DNA from: an uncultured Oscillospiraceae bacterium
GTDB lineage: Bacteria; Bacillota; Clostridia; Oscillospirales; Ruminococcaceae
NCBI GenBank assembly: GCA_934454435.1
Contig: CAKSGA010000020.1
Location: 1-26,667, forward strand
Reading direction: 5' to 3'
DNA: 26,667 nucleotides
Made by a program: the position numbers and the translations under genes. The notes beneath the pieces were generated by a model, which was not told the origin of the DNA, did no database searches, and saw only the letters and a program-made list of their open reading frames with translations. Each line of letters opens with the position of its first letter. Position 1 is the stretch's first letter. Of the stretch, positions 22,074 to 26,667 are shown piece after piece.

Positions 22074-22102
22074 TTGCAAAAAAAATTGATATGTGGTATA
22101 AT
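22074..22102 (+). promoter_or_regulatory. Promoter of the TIM-barrel isomerase gene
   Basis: TTGCAA (22074-22079), 17 bases, TATAAT (22097-22102). It is divergent from the permease promoter and 33 bases upstream of the ATG at 22136. Confidence 0.75.
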
Positions 22103-22135
22103 CGGAGAAGAAATATCAGGGTCAGGAGGCAGATA

Positions 22136-22924
22136 ATGAAAGCAGGAGTTTCAACGGCATCGCTATATCCTCTGCACGCAGAGGACGCCTTCAGGGAGCT
22201 CGCAGAGCTCGGCGTTACCAAAGCGGAACTGTTTGCGAACAGCACCAGCGAAGCAAGGGATCCTGTCACGTCACAGATAGGTCAGACCATTCAGGAGCAC
22301 GGCATGGAAATGGTGAGCTTCCACCCGTTTTCATCGCCGATGGAGTCGGTGTTTCTTTTTTCAGGATATGACCGCCGGATAGAGGAGATGATGTCGCTTT
22401 ACCGGGAATTCTTCGGCACGATGAAACGGTTCGGTGCCAAGATTTTCGTGCTGCATGGAGCGATACTCAGCAGCCGCTGCACACCGGAGCATTACGTCAG
22501 ACAGTTCAGGCTGCTTGCGGAGGCGGCGGAGAGGTTCGGTGTGACAGTTGCACAGGAAAATGTCAGCTACTGCATGTCGGGCTCGCTGGAGTTCCTGAAG
22601 ATGATGAAGCGTGAGCTCGGAAAATATGCGAAGTTCGTGCTGGACCTGAAGCAGTCAAGGCGCAGCGGCATTGATATATTCGACCTGGTGCATGAGCTCG
22701 GGACGGATATCGTGCACCTCCACATAAGCGACGCTGACGGCTCCCGGGACTGTCTCCCTGTGGGGCAGGGGAACTTCGATTTCCGCCGGCTGATAGCTGA
22801 GATGAACGACCTCGGCTATAACGGTGCCTACATGGTGGAGCTCTACCGTGAAAACTATGACGAATATGTCCGCCTGCGTGAGTCGGTGGACAGGCTGGTG
22901 GAGATCTCTGAAAGCGTGAGATAA
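22136..22924 (+). CDS. Sugar phosphate isomerase/epimerase (xylose isomerase-like TIM barrel)
   Basis: A 262-residue AP-endonuclease-2 type TIM barrel, the fold shared by endonuclease IV, hydroxypyruvate isomerase and sugar epimerases. Likely metal ligands are H63 (VSFHPF), H107 (FVLHGA), E141 (AQENVSY), D170 (FVLDLKQ), H196 and D199 (HLHISDADG) and E235 (MVELYRE). These favour an isomerase or epimerase, but the sugar cannot be named. The open frame reaches back to 22001. The ATG at 22136 is correct because AGGAGG is at 22124-22129 and the promoter lies at 22074-22102. Confidence 0.86.
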   Translation: MKAGVSTASLYPLHAEDAFRELAELGVTKAELFANSTSEARDPVTSQIGQTIQEHGMEMVSFHPFSSPMESVFLFSGYDRRIEEMMSLYREFFGTMKRFGAKIFVLHGAILSSRCTPEHYVRQFRLLAEAAERFGVTVAQENVSYCMSGSLEFLKMMKRELGKYAKFVLDLKQSRRSGIDIFDLVHELGTDIVHLHISDADGSRDCLPVGQGNFDFRRLIAEMNDLGYNGAYMVELYRENYDEYVRLRESVDRLVEISESVR

Positions 22925-22931
22925 GAAACAT

Positions 22932-22990
22932 GGCTGTCGGAAAAGGTACATCTGCACCTTTCCCGGCAGCCTGAAGCCTGCTTCGCAGGC
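22932..22990 (+). other. Two stacked hairpins after the isomerase gene
   Basis: A 16-bp stem (22932-22947 with 22956-22971, one mismatch and one G-U pair) is followed by GCCTGC/GCAGGC (22976-22981 and 22985-22990). Neither has a T-run directly behind it, although a short T-run begins at 23000. Confidence 0.6.
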
Positions 22991-22997
22991 AAAATTG

Positions 22998-23039
22998 ACT
23001 TTTTCGACAGACTGGAATAGATACTTTTTCGACAAACTG
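22998..23039 (+). repeat. Two 17-bp direct repeats, period 25
   Basis: ACTTTTTCGACAGACTG (22998-23014) and ACTTTTTCGACAAACTG (23023-23039) differ at one base. Each contains TTCGACA, the reverse complement of a Spo0A box, but they lie between a gene and its terminator, so a dispersed 3'-end repeat is more likely than an operator. Confidence 0.65.
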
Positions 23040-23040
23040 A

Positions 23041-23071
23041 GACGGGCGCCATACCGGCGCCCGTCTTTATT
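23041..23071 (+). terminator. Intrinsic terminator of the isomerase gene
   Basis: GACGGGCGCC (23041-23050) pairs perfectly with GGCGCCCGTC (23056-23065) over a 5-base loop. A TTTATTT tail follows on the plus strand. Confidence 0.88.
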
Positions 23072-23074
23072 TAC

Positions 23075-23129
23075 GGCAACACCGCACATAGACCATGCAA
23101 TACATGCACAATCTTTGTGCGGCGTTGCC
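23075..23129. repeat. Palindromic element, copy 1, downstream of the clostripain gene
   Basis: A 14-bp arm with one mismatch (GGCAACACCGCACA, 23075-23088; TGTGCGGCGTTGCC, 23116-23129) flanks a 27-base middle that starts TAGACCATGC. It lies 23 bases beyond the clostripain stop. Its left arm and first middle bases match copy 2 at 25369-25413. It could also end the clostripain mRNA, although no T-run follows. Confidence 0.75.
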
Positions 23130-23152
23130 TGAATTGTACCAGAACCCTAAAA

Positions 23153-25288
23153 TCAAAGCTCGTCAGGGTCGTAGGTGATACCGCCTTCACCATCGCAGGT
23201 GAATGTCACGCTGTCTGTGAAGTAGTAGTTTCCGTAAACGTCATAAAGCGTCATGGAGTAATCATATTCACCCGCTTCAAGTATCTCATAAGAGATATCA
23301 ATGCCGTTATTGTAAGTGATCGGGTCGCTATAAAAATCAAAGGAATCACCGTATGAATCGTCCAGGTAATAAGCGGTGTAGACAAACTCGATAACGTCGC
23401 CGTCCTTCAGAGTTACATTATCCCTTGAAGCCGCACCGGTGGTCTGGTCAACGCCCTCCCAGGTGCCGATGACGTTCCAGGAGTAACTGTTCCAGTCGTA
23501 GTCGATACGCAGGTTGGTCTCAACGCCGTTGAGCTTTATCGGAACTGTGTAAATGCTGCGCTCGTCAGTAACGCTTACCGTGGTGATCGGCACGGGCCAG
23601 TTTCCCATTGACGGCCAGTTGCCGTAGAACTCATCAGTTAAGGTCATCGAGTCGTAATCAACGCCTACCTCGTCGTCCTCACCGATATATATCATGAAGC
23701 TCGGGTCAAAATCCACCATCATGAACATAGTGCAGGTTGCATAGTTGAATGCGCTCATATCGTCCAGGCGGACAGTATAGGTGCCCTCATCATCGAAATA
23801 TACTTCTCCGCTGAGGGTGTCTGCATTGCTTGCGCCCGTGGTGTCAGGTTCGTAATCCGGGGTATAGTTCTCGTCCCAGAAGTTGTCAGAGTCCTCAAAC
23901 AGACCGGAATTCGAGTAGTCGGAAACGTCAGCACCGGTGCTTCCGTAGCCCACGGCATCGACCAGGGCAAGATAATACGGGCTGGTGCAGACATCAGAGA
24001 ATATCGAAAGTTCCTCTGAACCGTCAAAGTAAAGCGGATAGTAAACCGACAGACCTCCGGCGTTCTTATGCTGAGGTCCTGAGATGGAACAAACCACAGC
24101 GTCTTCCAGGGCGCTAATGGCGTCAGAAGCGGAGGGAGCATAGCTCTTTACGCTGTTCAGCATTCCTTTGAGGTCGATCATGTTGGTGTAGCCCTCGGTG
24201 CGGTTGTTTCCGCCGAAGTTCTCAACATTATAGACTGCCCTTGCGACCTCGTTCAGATCACTGTATTCGTACATTTCCCTTGCCGTTTTGTCGAACGCAG
24301 TGAGCAGTACGTCCATCTTGGAAAGGTCGATTATCGCAAATGTCGCACCGTCGGAGTCGCCGCTGTCCTGGCAGTGCTGGTAGAAGCTCCCGCACTGCAT
24401 TCTGCCGAGCGCCGCACCGTCTGCGTCAGGGTTCTCAGCAAGATAGCTCATTATATCGGTGTAATTCCAGCCGCTGCCGGGCTCCGTTTCCTGGGAGGCA
24501 AACATGTACCTCGCATACGGAGTCAGGATATTGGCGGCCTCCATCGTGCTCATAAGGCATGCGTCAAATCCGATGAACTCGAACTTGTCGGTCATCTTGT
24601 CGTAGACGGAATTAAGCGCCGTATCTATTTCAGTAAGGCTCAGGCTGTCGTAATCGTATCTCTCGTCAAAGCAGACACCGCTGATGCTTCCGCCGCCGTG
24701 GTCCCACATAACAAGACCCATGTGCTTGGCGGGGTAGTTCTCCACGCCCCATGACACGAAGTCTGCGAGAGTATCCGCACTGCCCATGCTCCTGTCGCCG
24801 ATGTCCTCTATAAGCTCGATATCGCCGTCAACGTTCTCCCAGCGCTGTACCGAGGTACTGGAGATTATATCATCATACCAGCCGTTGGCACCGCCGGTCT
24901 GATAGATTATGCGGACATCATCGCTGTACTCTGCTTCAATGGCTTCTGCGATGTCCGATGTGGCTGCGTAGTATCCGCTCTCCAGGTCGGAGCCGCAGAG
25001 ATAGACGAGGATAGTCCAGCCGCTGTCGCTCATAGATGTAGTCTGCGGACGTGAGCGGCGGTTTATCGTAAGATTTCCGCCGGACATTGACAGTCTGGTC
25101 GCTCCGCCGGAAAAGTCTAGTCCCTGGTTGTCGTACTCGGGCTCGCTGTAGGGCTGCGTCTGTGAGGAAGAGGAACCGTTATCCTCGCTTCTGGAGATCA
25201 TGTCGTCATCCGGTTCTTCCGAACACCCTGCCAGGGACATCATCAGTGCTGCTGATGTCATCAGGGCTATGGCCTTTCTGAATTTCAT
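23153..25288 (-). CDS. Clostripain-family (C11) cysteine peptidase, lipoprotein
   Basis: A 711-residue cell-surface peptidase. The signal peptide ends SLAGC with C22 as the lipid anchor, followed by an acidic, Ser/Gln-rich linker to about residue 85. The C11 domain runs from about 90 to 460: WTILVYLCGSDLES (91-104), the catalytic histidine H197 in VMWDHGGG, and the catalytic cysteine C244 in GFDACLM, followed by ASQETEPGSGW. Both catalytic residues are intact. C11 peptidases typically cut after Arg or Lys. Residues about 480-711 are acidic and beta-rich (repeated TY, DD and NG turns) and probably form binding or Ig-like domains at the surface. AAGGAG at 25297-25302 supports the ATG. A convincing promoter was not found. 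The gene stands alone between two related palindromes. Confidence 0.92.
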   Translation of the reverse strand: MKFRKAIALMTSAALMMSLAGCSEEPDDDMISRSEDNGSSSSQTQPYSEPEYDNQGLDFSGGATRLSMSGGNLTINRRSRPQTTSMSDSGWTILVYLCGSDLESGYYAATSDIAEAIEAEYSDDVRIIYQTGGANGWYDDIISSTSVQRWENVDGDIELIEDIGDRSMGSADTLADFVSWGVENYPAKHMGLVMWDHGGGSISGVCFDERYDYDSLSLTEIDTALNSVYDKMTDKFEFIGFDACLMSTMEAANILTPYARYMFASQETEPGSGWNYTDIMSYLAENPDADGAALGRMQCGSFYQHCQDSGDSDGATFAIIDLSKMDVLLTAFDKTAREMYEYSDLNEVARAVYNVENFGGNNRTEGYTNMIDLKGMLNSVKSYAPSASDAISALEDAVVCSISGPQHKNAGGLSVYYPLYFDGSEELSIFSDVCTSPYYLALVDAVGYGSTGADVSDYSNSGLFEDSDNFWDENYTPDYEPDTTGASNADTLSGEVYFDDEGTYTVRLDDMSAFNYATCTMFMMVDFDPSFMIYIGEDDEVGVDYDSMTLTDEFYGNWPSMGNWPVPITTVSVTDERSIYTVPIKLNGVETNLRIDYDWNSYSWNVIGTWEGVDQTTGAASRDNVTLKDGDVIEFVYTAYYLDDSYGDSFDFYSDPITYNNGIDISYEILEAGEYDYSMTLYDVYGNYYFTDSVTFTCDGEGGITYDPDEL

Positions 25289-25368
25289 GTACCTACTCCT
25301 TGATCACGCCGCCGGAAAAGAGCGGCTAAGTATATTATGACCTGTCAGGACATTTCTCCGGACAGACC

Positions 25369-25413
25369 ACAGCACCGCACCAAACCATAAAAATGGTCAT
25401 AATGCGGTGTTGT
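25369..25413. repeat. Palindromic element, copy 2, upstream of the clostripain gene
   Basis: ACAGCACCGCA (25369-25379) pairs with TGCGGTGTTGT (25403-25413), one G-T pair. An inner stem ACCAT/ATGGT (25384-25388 and 25393-25397) has an AAAA loop. The arm CACCGCAC and the following ACCAT match copy 1 at 23075-23129. Confidence 0.7.
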
Positions 25414-25467
25414 CCTATATTAATCCCAAACCAAATGCGGAGCCTCCGCCCAAATGCAGAAACTCAA

Positions 25468-25668
25468 TCAGCCGTTTACCCAGGGGGTGCCGTCCTTCTT
25501 GGTAAACTTGCCGGTAGCAACGTTCACAACGTCAATGATCCAGCCGATGCCACAGCAGCCGCCGGTCAGCAGCCAGATAATGCCAGTGCCGATCTTACCG
25601 GACATAAATCTGTGAACGCCTAATTCTCCGAGAAAGATTGTGATGAGTAATGCCGCAGTCTTATCCAT
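25468..25668 (-). CDS. TM2-domain membrane protein
   Basis: A 66-residue protein that is almost entirely one TM2 domain: two membrane helices (about 5-20 and 28-50) joined by the signature LGVHRFMSGKIGTG, with GGCCGIGWIIDVVNV in the second helix. The role of TM2 proteins is not well defined. The open frame extends to 25821, but the promoter -10 box (25742-25747) lies inside that extension. The ATG at 25668 has GGAGG (25674-25678) 5 bases upstream, so it is the true start. The 66-base leader can form two 6-bp hairpins (25689-25703 and 25715-25730). Transcription appears to depend on the LytTR-like site at 25780-25809. A weak GCGGA/TCCGC hairpin lies about 30 bases past the stop. Confidence 0.88.
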   Translation of the reverse strand: MDKTAALLITIFLGELGVHRFMSGKIGTGIIWLLTGGCCGIGWIIDVVNVATGKFTKKDGTPWVNG

Positions 25669-25741
25669 AAATACCTCCAAATGTTGCACAGTGATTTTCA
25701 CTGTTGTTCTGAATGGAACGTTCTCGTTCCCTTGTGAGCAT

Positions 25742-25770
25742 ATTCTACCACATTTTTCGTCACAAGTCAA
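25742..25770 (-). promoter_or_regulatory. Promoter of the TM2 gene
   Basis: On the minus strand TTGACT (25765-25770), 17 bases, TAGAAT (25742-25747). The predicted start is near 25735. A pair of 9-bp direct repeats ends 9 bases upstream of the -35 box. Confidence 0.8.
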
Positions 25771-25779
25771 TAACCTCTT

Positions 25780-25809
25780 CCTAATTGTCGCATTTCTCTT
25801 CCTGATTGT
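25780..25809 (-). promoter_or_regulatory. LytTR-type regulator site, copy A (TM2 promoter)
   Basis: Minus strand: ACAATCAGG (25801-25809), 12 bases, ACAATTAGG (25780-25788). Period 21 bp, two helical turns. From memory, LytTR response regulators such as AgrA bind 9-bp direct repeats like ACAGTTAAG separated by 12 bp just upstream of a -35 box. The second half-site matches that pattern in eight of nine positions and the first in seven. Confidence 0.65.
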
Positions 25810-25887
25810 TTGGTTTGACATATTATGTCAGATGAAAACGGTTCATCGACTATAAATATTCACTATTAACATAGTATGCACACCGGG

Positions 25888-25923
25888 AAAAAATACAGCC
25901 TGCCGATCAGGCATACGGCAGGC
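25888..25923 (-). terminator. Intrinsic terminator of the candidate small RNA
   Basis: On the minus strand GCCTGCCG (25916-25923) pairs perfectly with CGGCAGGC (25898-25905) over a 10-base loop. After TGTA comes TTTTTT (25888-25893). An alternative 5-bp stem within the loop is possible. Confidence 0.8.
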
Positions 25924-25995
25924 CGTGTTCACCCTGAAAAGGGAGAAGAAAGCTGCGCACGTGAGCAAAGTCAACCGGATCTGCTTTCGTGTCAC
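25888..25995 (-). ncRNA. Candidate small regulatory RNA, about 108 nt
   Basis: A minus-strand transcript is predicted from near 25995 (promoter 26002-26030) to the T-run at 25888-25893 (terminator 25888-25923). No Shine-Dalgarno-led ORF is present. A leaderless GTG frame of about 50 codons does start at 25995, so a peptide cannot be excluded. The RNA contains a pyrimidine-rich stretch CTTTCTTCTCCCTTTT (about 25938-25953) that is complementary to purine-rich Shine-Dalgarno sites, as in several Firmicute antisense-acting RNAs. It has a GTGA/TCAC closing possibility near the 5' end. I recognise no known RNA family (it does not look like 6S, SRP RNA or tmRNA). The upstream LytTR-like site suggests induction by a signalling system. 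Confidence 0.55.
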
Positions 25996-26001
25996 GATTA
26001 C

Positions 26002-26030
26002 ATTTTAGCATTATTAAAGCACAATGTCAA
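26002..26030 (-). promoter_or_regulatory. Promoter of the candidate small RNA
   Basis: On the minus strand TTGACA (26025-26030), 17 bases, TAAAAT (26002-26007). Its upstream region repeats the organisation of the TM2 promoter exactly, offset by 260 bp. Confidence 0.78.
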
Positions 26031-26039
26031 GGAATTCTT

Positions 26040-26069
26040 CCTAATTGTCGCATTTCTCTTCCTGATTGT
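26040..26069 (-). promoter_or_regulatory. LytTR-type regulator site, copy B (small RNA promoter)
   Basis: Minus strand: ACAATCAGG (26061-26069), 12 bases, ACAATTAGG (26040-26048), 9 bases before the -35 box. The 34 bp at 26036-26069 are identical to 25776-25809. Confidence 0.65.
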
Positions 26070-26249
26070 CGAATAATGCCGATATATTTATAAAACAGCG
26101 CTGATAAAGCGTCTGATCTGGAAATATAATCATAATTTCTTCTGTCCCTGCAAAATCTTAATAAGAGTATTGCTTTGAGTGATTTTGCACAAAAAAAAGG
26201 ACTTGAAATGCAGAAACTTCACAAAATTTTGAAATATAGAAAAAAACGC
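26070..26249. other. AT-rich intergenic stretch with no recognised feature
   Basis: Part of the roughly 380-bp gap between the LytTR-like site and the MinD-like gene. It contains a small palindrome CAGCGCTG near 26098 and poly-A tracts near 26190 and 26240. I found no convincing ORF, promoter or RNA structure. Confidence 0.5.
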
Positions 26250-26278
26250 TTTCCTTTATAGCAGATTTGTGATAGAAT
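26250..26278 (+). promoter_or_regulatory. Extended -10 promoter of the MinD-like gene
   Basis: TAGAAT (26273-26278) is preceded by TGa, an extended -10 element. The -35 box at 17-bp spacing (26250-26255, TTTCCT) is poor. The leader would be about 90 bases and includes a GCACAC/GTGTGC hairpin (26320-26344). Confidence 0.6.
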
Positions 26279-26374
26279 ATATATGGGCAACAATGCTCAG
26301 CGTACATAATATTCATATCGCACACTTCAGGAAGGTATGTGTGCAGTGATAAAATAGATTGAGAGGGGAATAAT

Positions 26375-26667
26375 ATGTCACAGATAATTGCGGTCACAGC
26401 AGGCAAGGGCGGTACGGGCAAATCCACCACATCAGCAAACGTTGCAACGGCTCTGGCTTCACTTGGTAAAAAGACGCTGGTAGTGGAGCTGGATTTCGGC
26501 CTGAGATGCCTGGACATCATGCTCGGCATAAAGGACAAGGTCAAGCACGATATCGGTGAATACCTTGAGGGCAAGATAGATATCCTTACTGCGACCACCA
26601 AGGTTGACCGTGTGGATAATCTGTACCTGGTATGTGCGACCCGCAACCCGTTCATCGACATCAACCC
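26375..26667 (+). CDS. MinD/ParA-family ATPase (partial, runs off the window)
   Basis: The first 97 codons of a deviant Walker A ATPase. It starts MSQIIAVTAGKGGTGKST, with the signature lysine early in KGGTGKST, and continues with VVELDFGLRCLDIMLGI, which corresponds to the MinD motif DxGLRNLDxxxG. That favours MinD, the membrane-bound regulator of division-site placement, over chromosome ParA. The 3' end is outside the window, so the C-terminal membrane-targeting helix and any minE neighbour cannot be checked. GAGAGGGG at 26361-26368 precedes the ATG by 6 bases. Confidence 0.85.
   Translation, partial: MSQIIAVTAGKGGTGKSTTSANVATALASLGKKTLVVELDFGLRCLDIMLGIKDKVKHDIGEYLEGKIDILTATTKVDRVDNLYLVCATRNPFIDIN

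Noticed and set aside
22001..22135. Longer N-terminus for the TIM-barrel isomerase
   Set aside because: The promoter and an AGGAGG site lie within it; the added sequence is basic and unlike the family.
25669..25821. Longer N-terminus for the TM2 protein
   Set aside because: It spans the promoter and two leader hairpins; the ATG at 25668 has a strong Shine-Dalgarno site.
25776..26069. CRISPR-like 34-bp exact repeats
   Set aside because: Only two copies exist, 260 bp apart, each placed identically upstream of a promoter, with no array or cas genes.
26067..26073. TGTCGAA, a Spo0A box, at the edge of the second repeat
   Set aside because: The first repeat copy has a different base series there, so the box is not part of the conserved element; the 9-12-9 direct repeat explains the conservation better.
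25876..26076. 66-residue plus-strand ORF
   Set aside because: It has no Shine-Dalgarno site, covers the minus-strand terminator and promoter, and its LFLIV repeat is only the translation of the 21-bp repeats.
26158..26664. 168-residue minus-strand ORF at the right end
   Set aside because: It is antisense to the MinD-like gene and runs through its promoter region.

Overview
The window looks like chromosomal DNA from a Ruminococcus-like member of the Oscillospiraceae (Clostridia). It is GC-rich in genes, with AT-rich promoters. The evidence is a GH130 mannosylglucose phosphorylase close to the Ruminococcus albus and Bacteroides enzymes, an HPr kinase, WhiA, RapZ, a spoIIA/sigF sporulation operon, a PDTG-type surface anchor and a clostripain lipoprotein. 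No phage, transposase, CRISPR array, rRNA or tRNA was recognised.

Layout. (1) 37-774: secreted surface protein followed by a strong terminator. (2) 940-2403, minus strand: whiA and a YfcE-type phosphoesterase, read from a consensus promoter that is back to back with the promoter of the next unit. (3) 2578-9828, plus strand: a tightly spaced seven-gene unit. It holds mannosylglucose phosphorylase (GH130), a Nudix hydrolase, a TrkA-like protein, a long FtsA-like ATPase with a beta-grasp-like tail, a GH26-like lipoprotein lacking both catalytic glutamates, and two uncharacterised proteins. It ends at a perfect 32-bp bidirectional terminator. (4) 9864-13909, minus strand: hprK, glcK, a 66-residue orphan, murB and rapZ, from a strong promoter at 13961-13989; this unit links carbon sensing to cell-wall precursor synthesis. 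(5) 14030-16644, minus strand: two overlapping paralogous lipoproteins. (6) 16788-19694: a sporulation cluster with spoIIR, an HD-domain protein on the minus strand, and spoIIAA-spoIIAB-sigF. (7) 19722-22924: an MBL-fold hydrolase, an AI-2E family permease and a divergent TIM-barrel isomerase. (8) 23153-25288, minus strand: a clostripain lipoprotein flanked on both sides by related palindromic repeats. (9) 25468-26374: a TM2 protein and a long intergenic region. (10) 26375-end: the start of a MinD-like ATPase.

The most interesting signal is in region 9. Two minus-strand sigma-A promoters 260 bp apart share the same upstream architecture. Each has two 9-bp direct repeats (ACAATCAGG, N12, ACAATTAGG) placed 9 bp upstream of the -35 box. 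This is the layout of binding sites for LytTR-family (AgrA-like) response regulators. One promoter drives the TM2 membrane protein. The other drives a stretch of about 108 nt with no ribosome-bound ORF that ends in an intrinsic terminator, so it is a candidate regulatory RNA. Together they look like two targets of one unidentified cell-cell signalling regulator.

Several start codons were moved from the longest ORF because a promoter or a Shine-Dalgarno site lies inside the longer version: hprK, the AI-2E permease, the TM2 gene, spoIIAB and the TIM-barrel gene. All functional calls rest on reading motifs by eye; no database search was possible.
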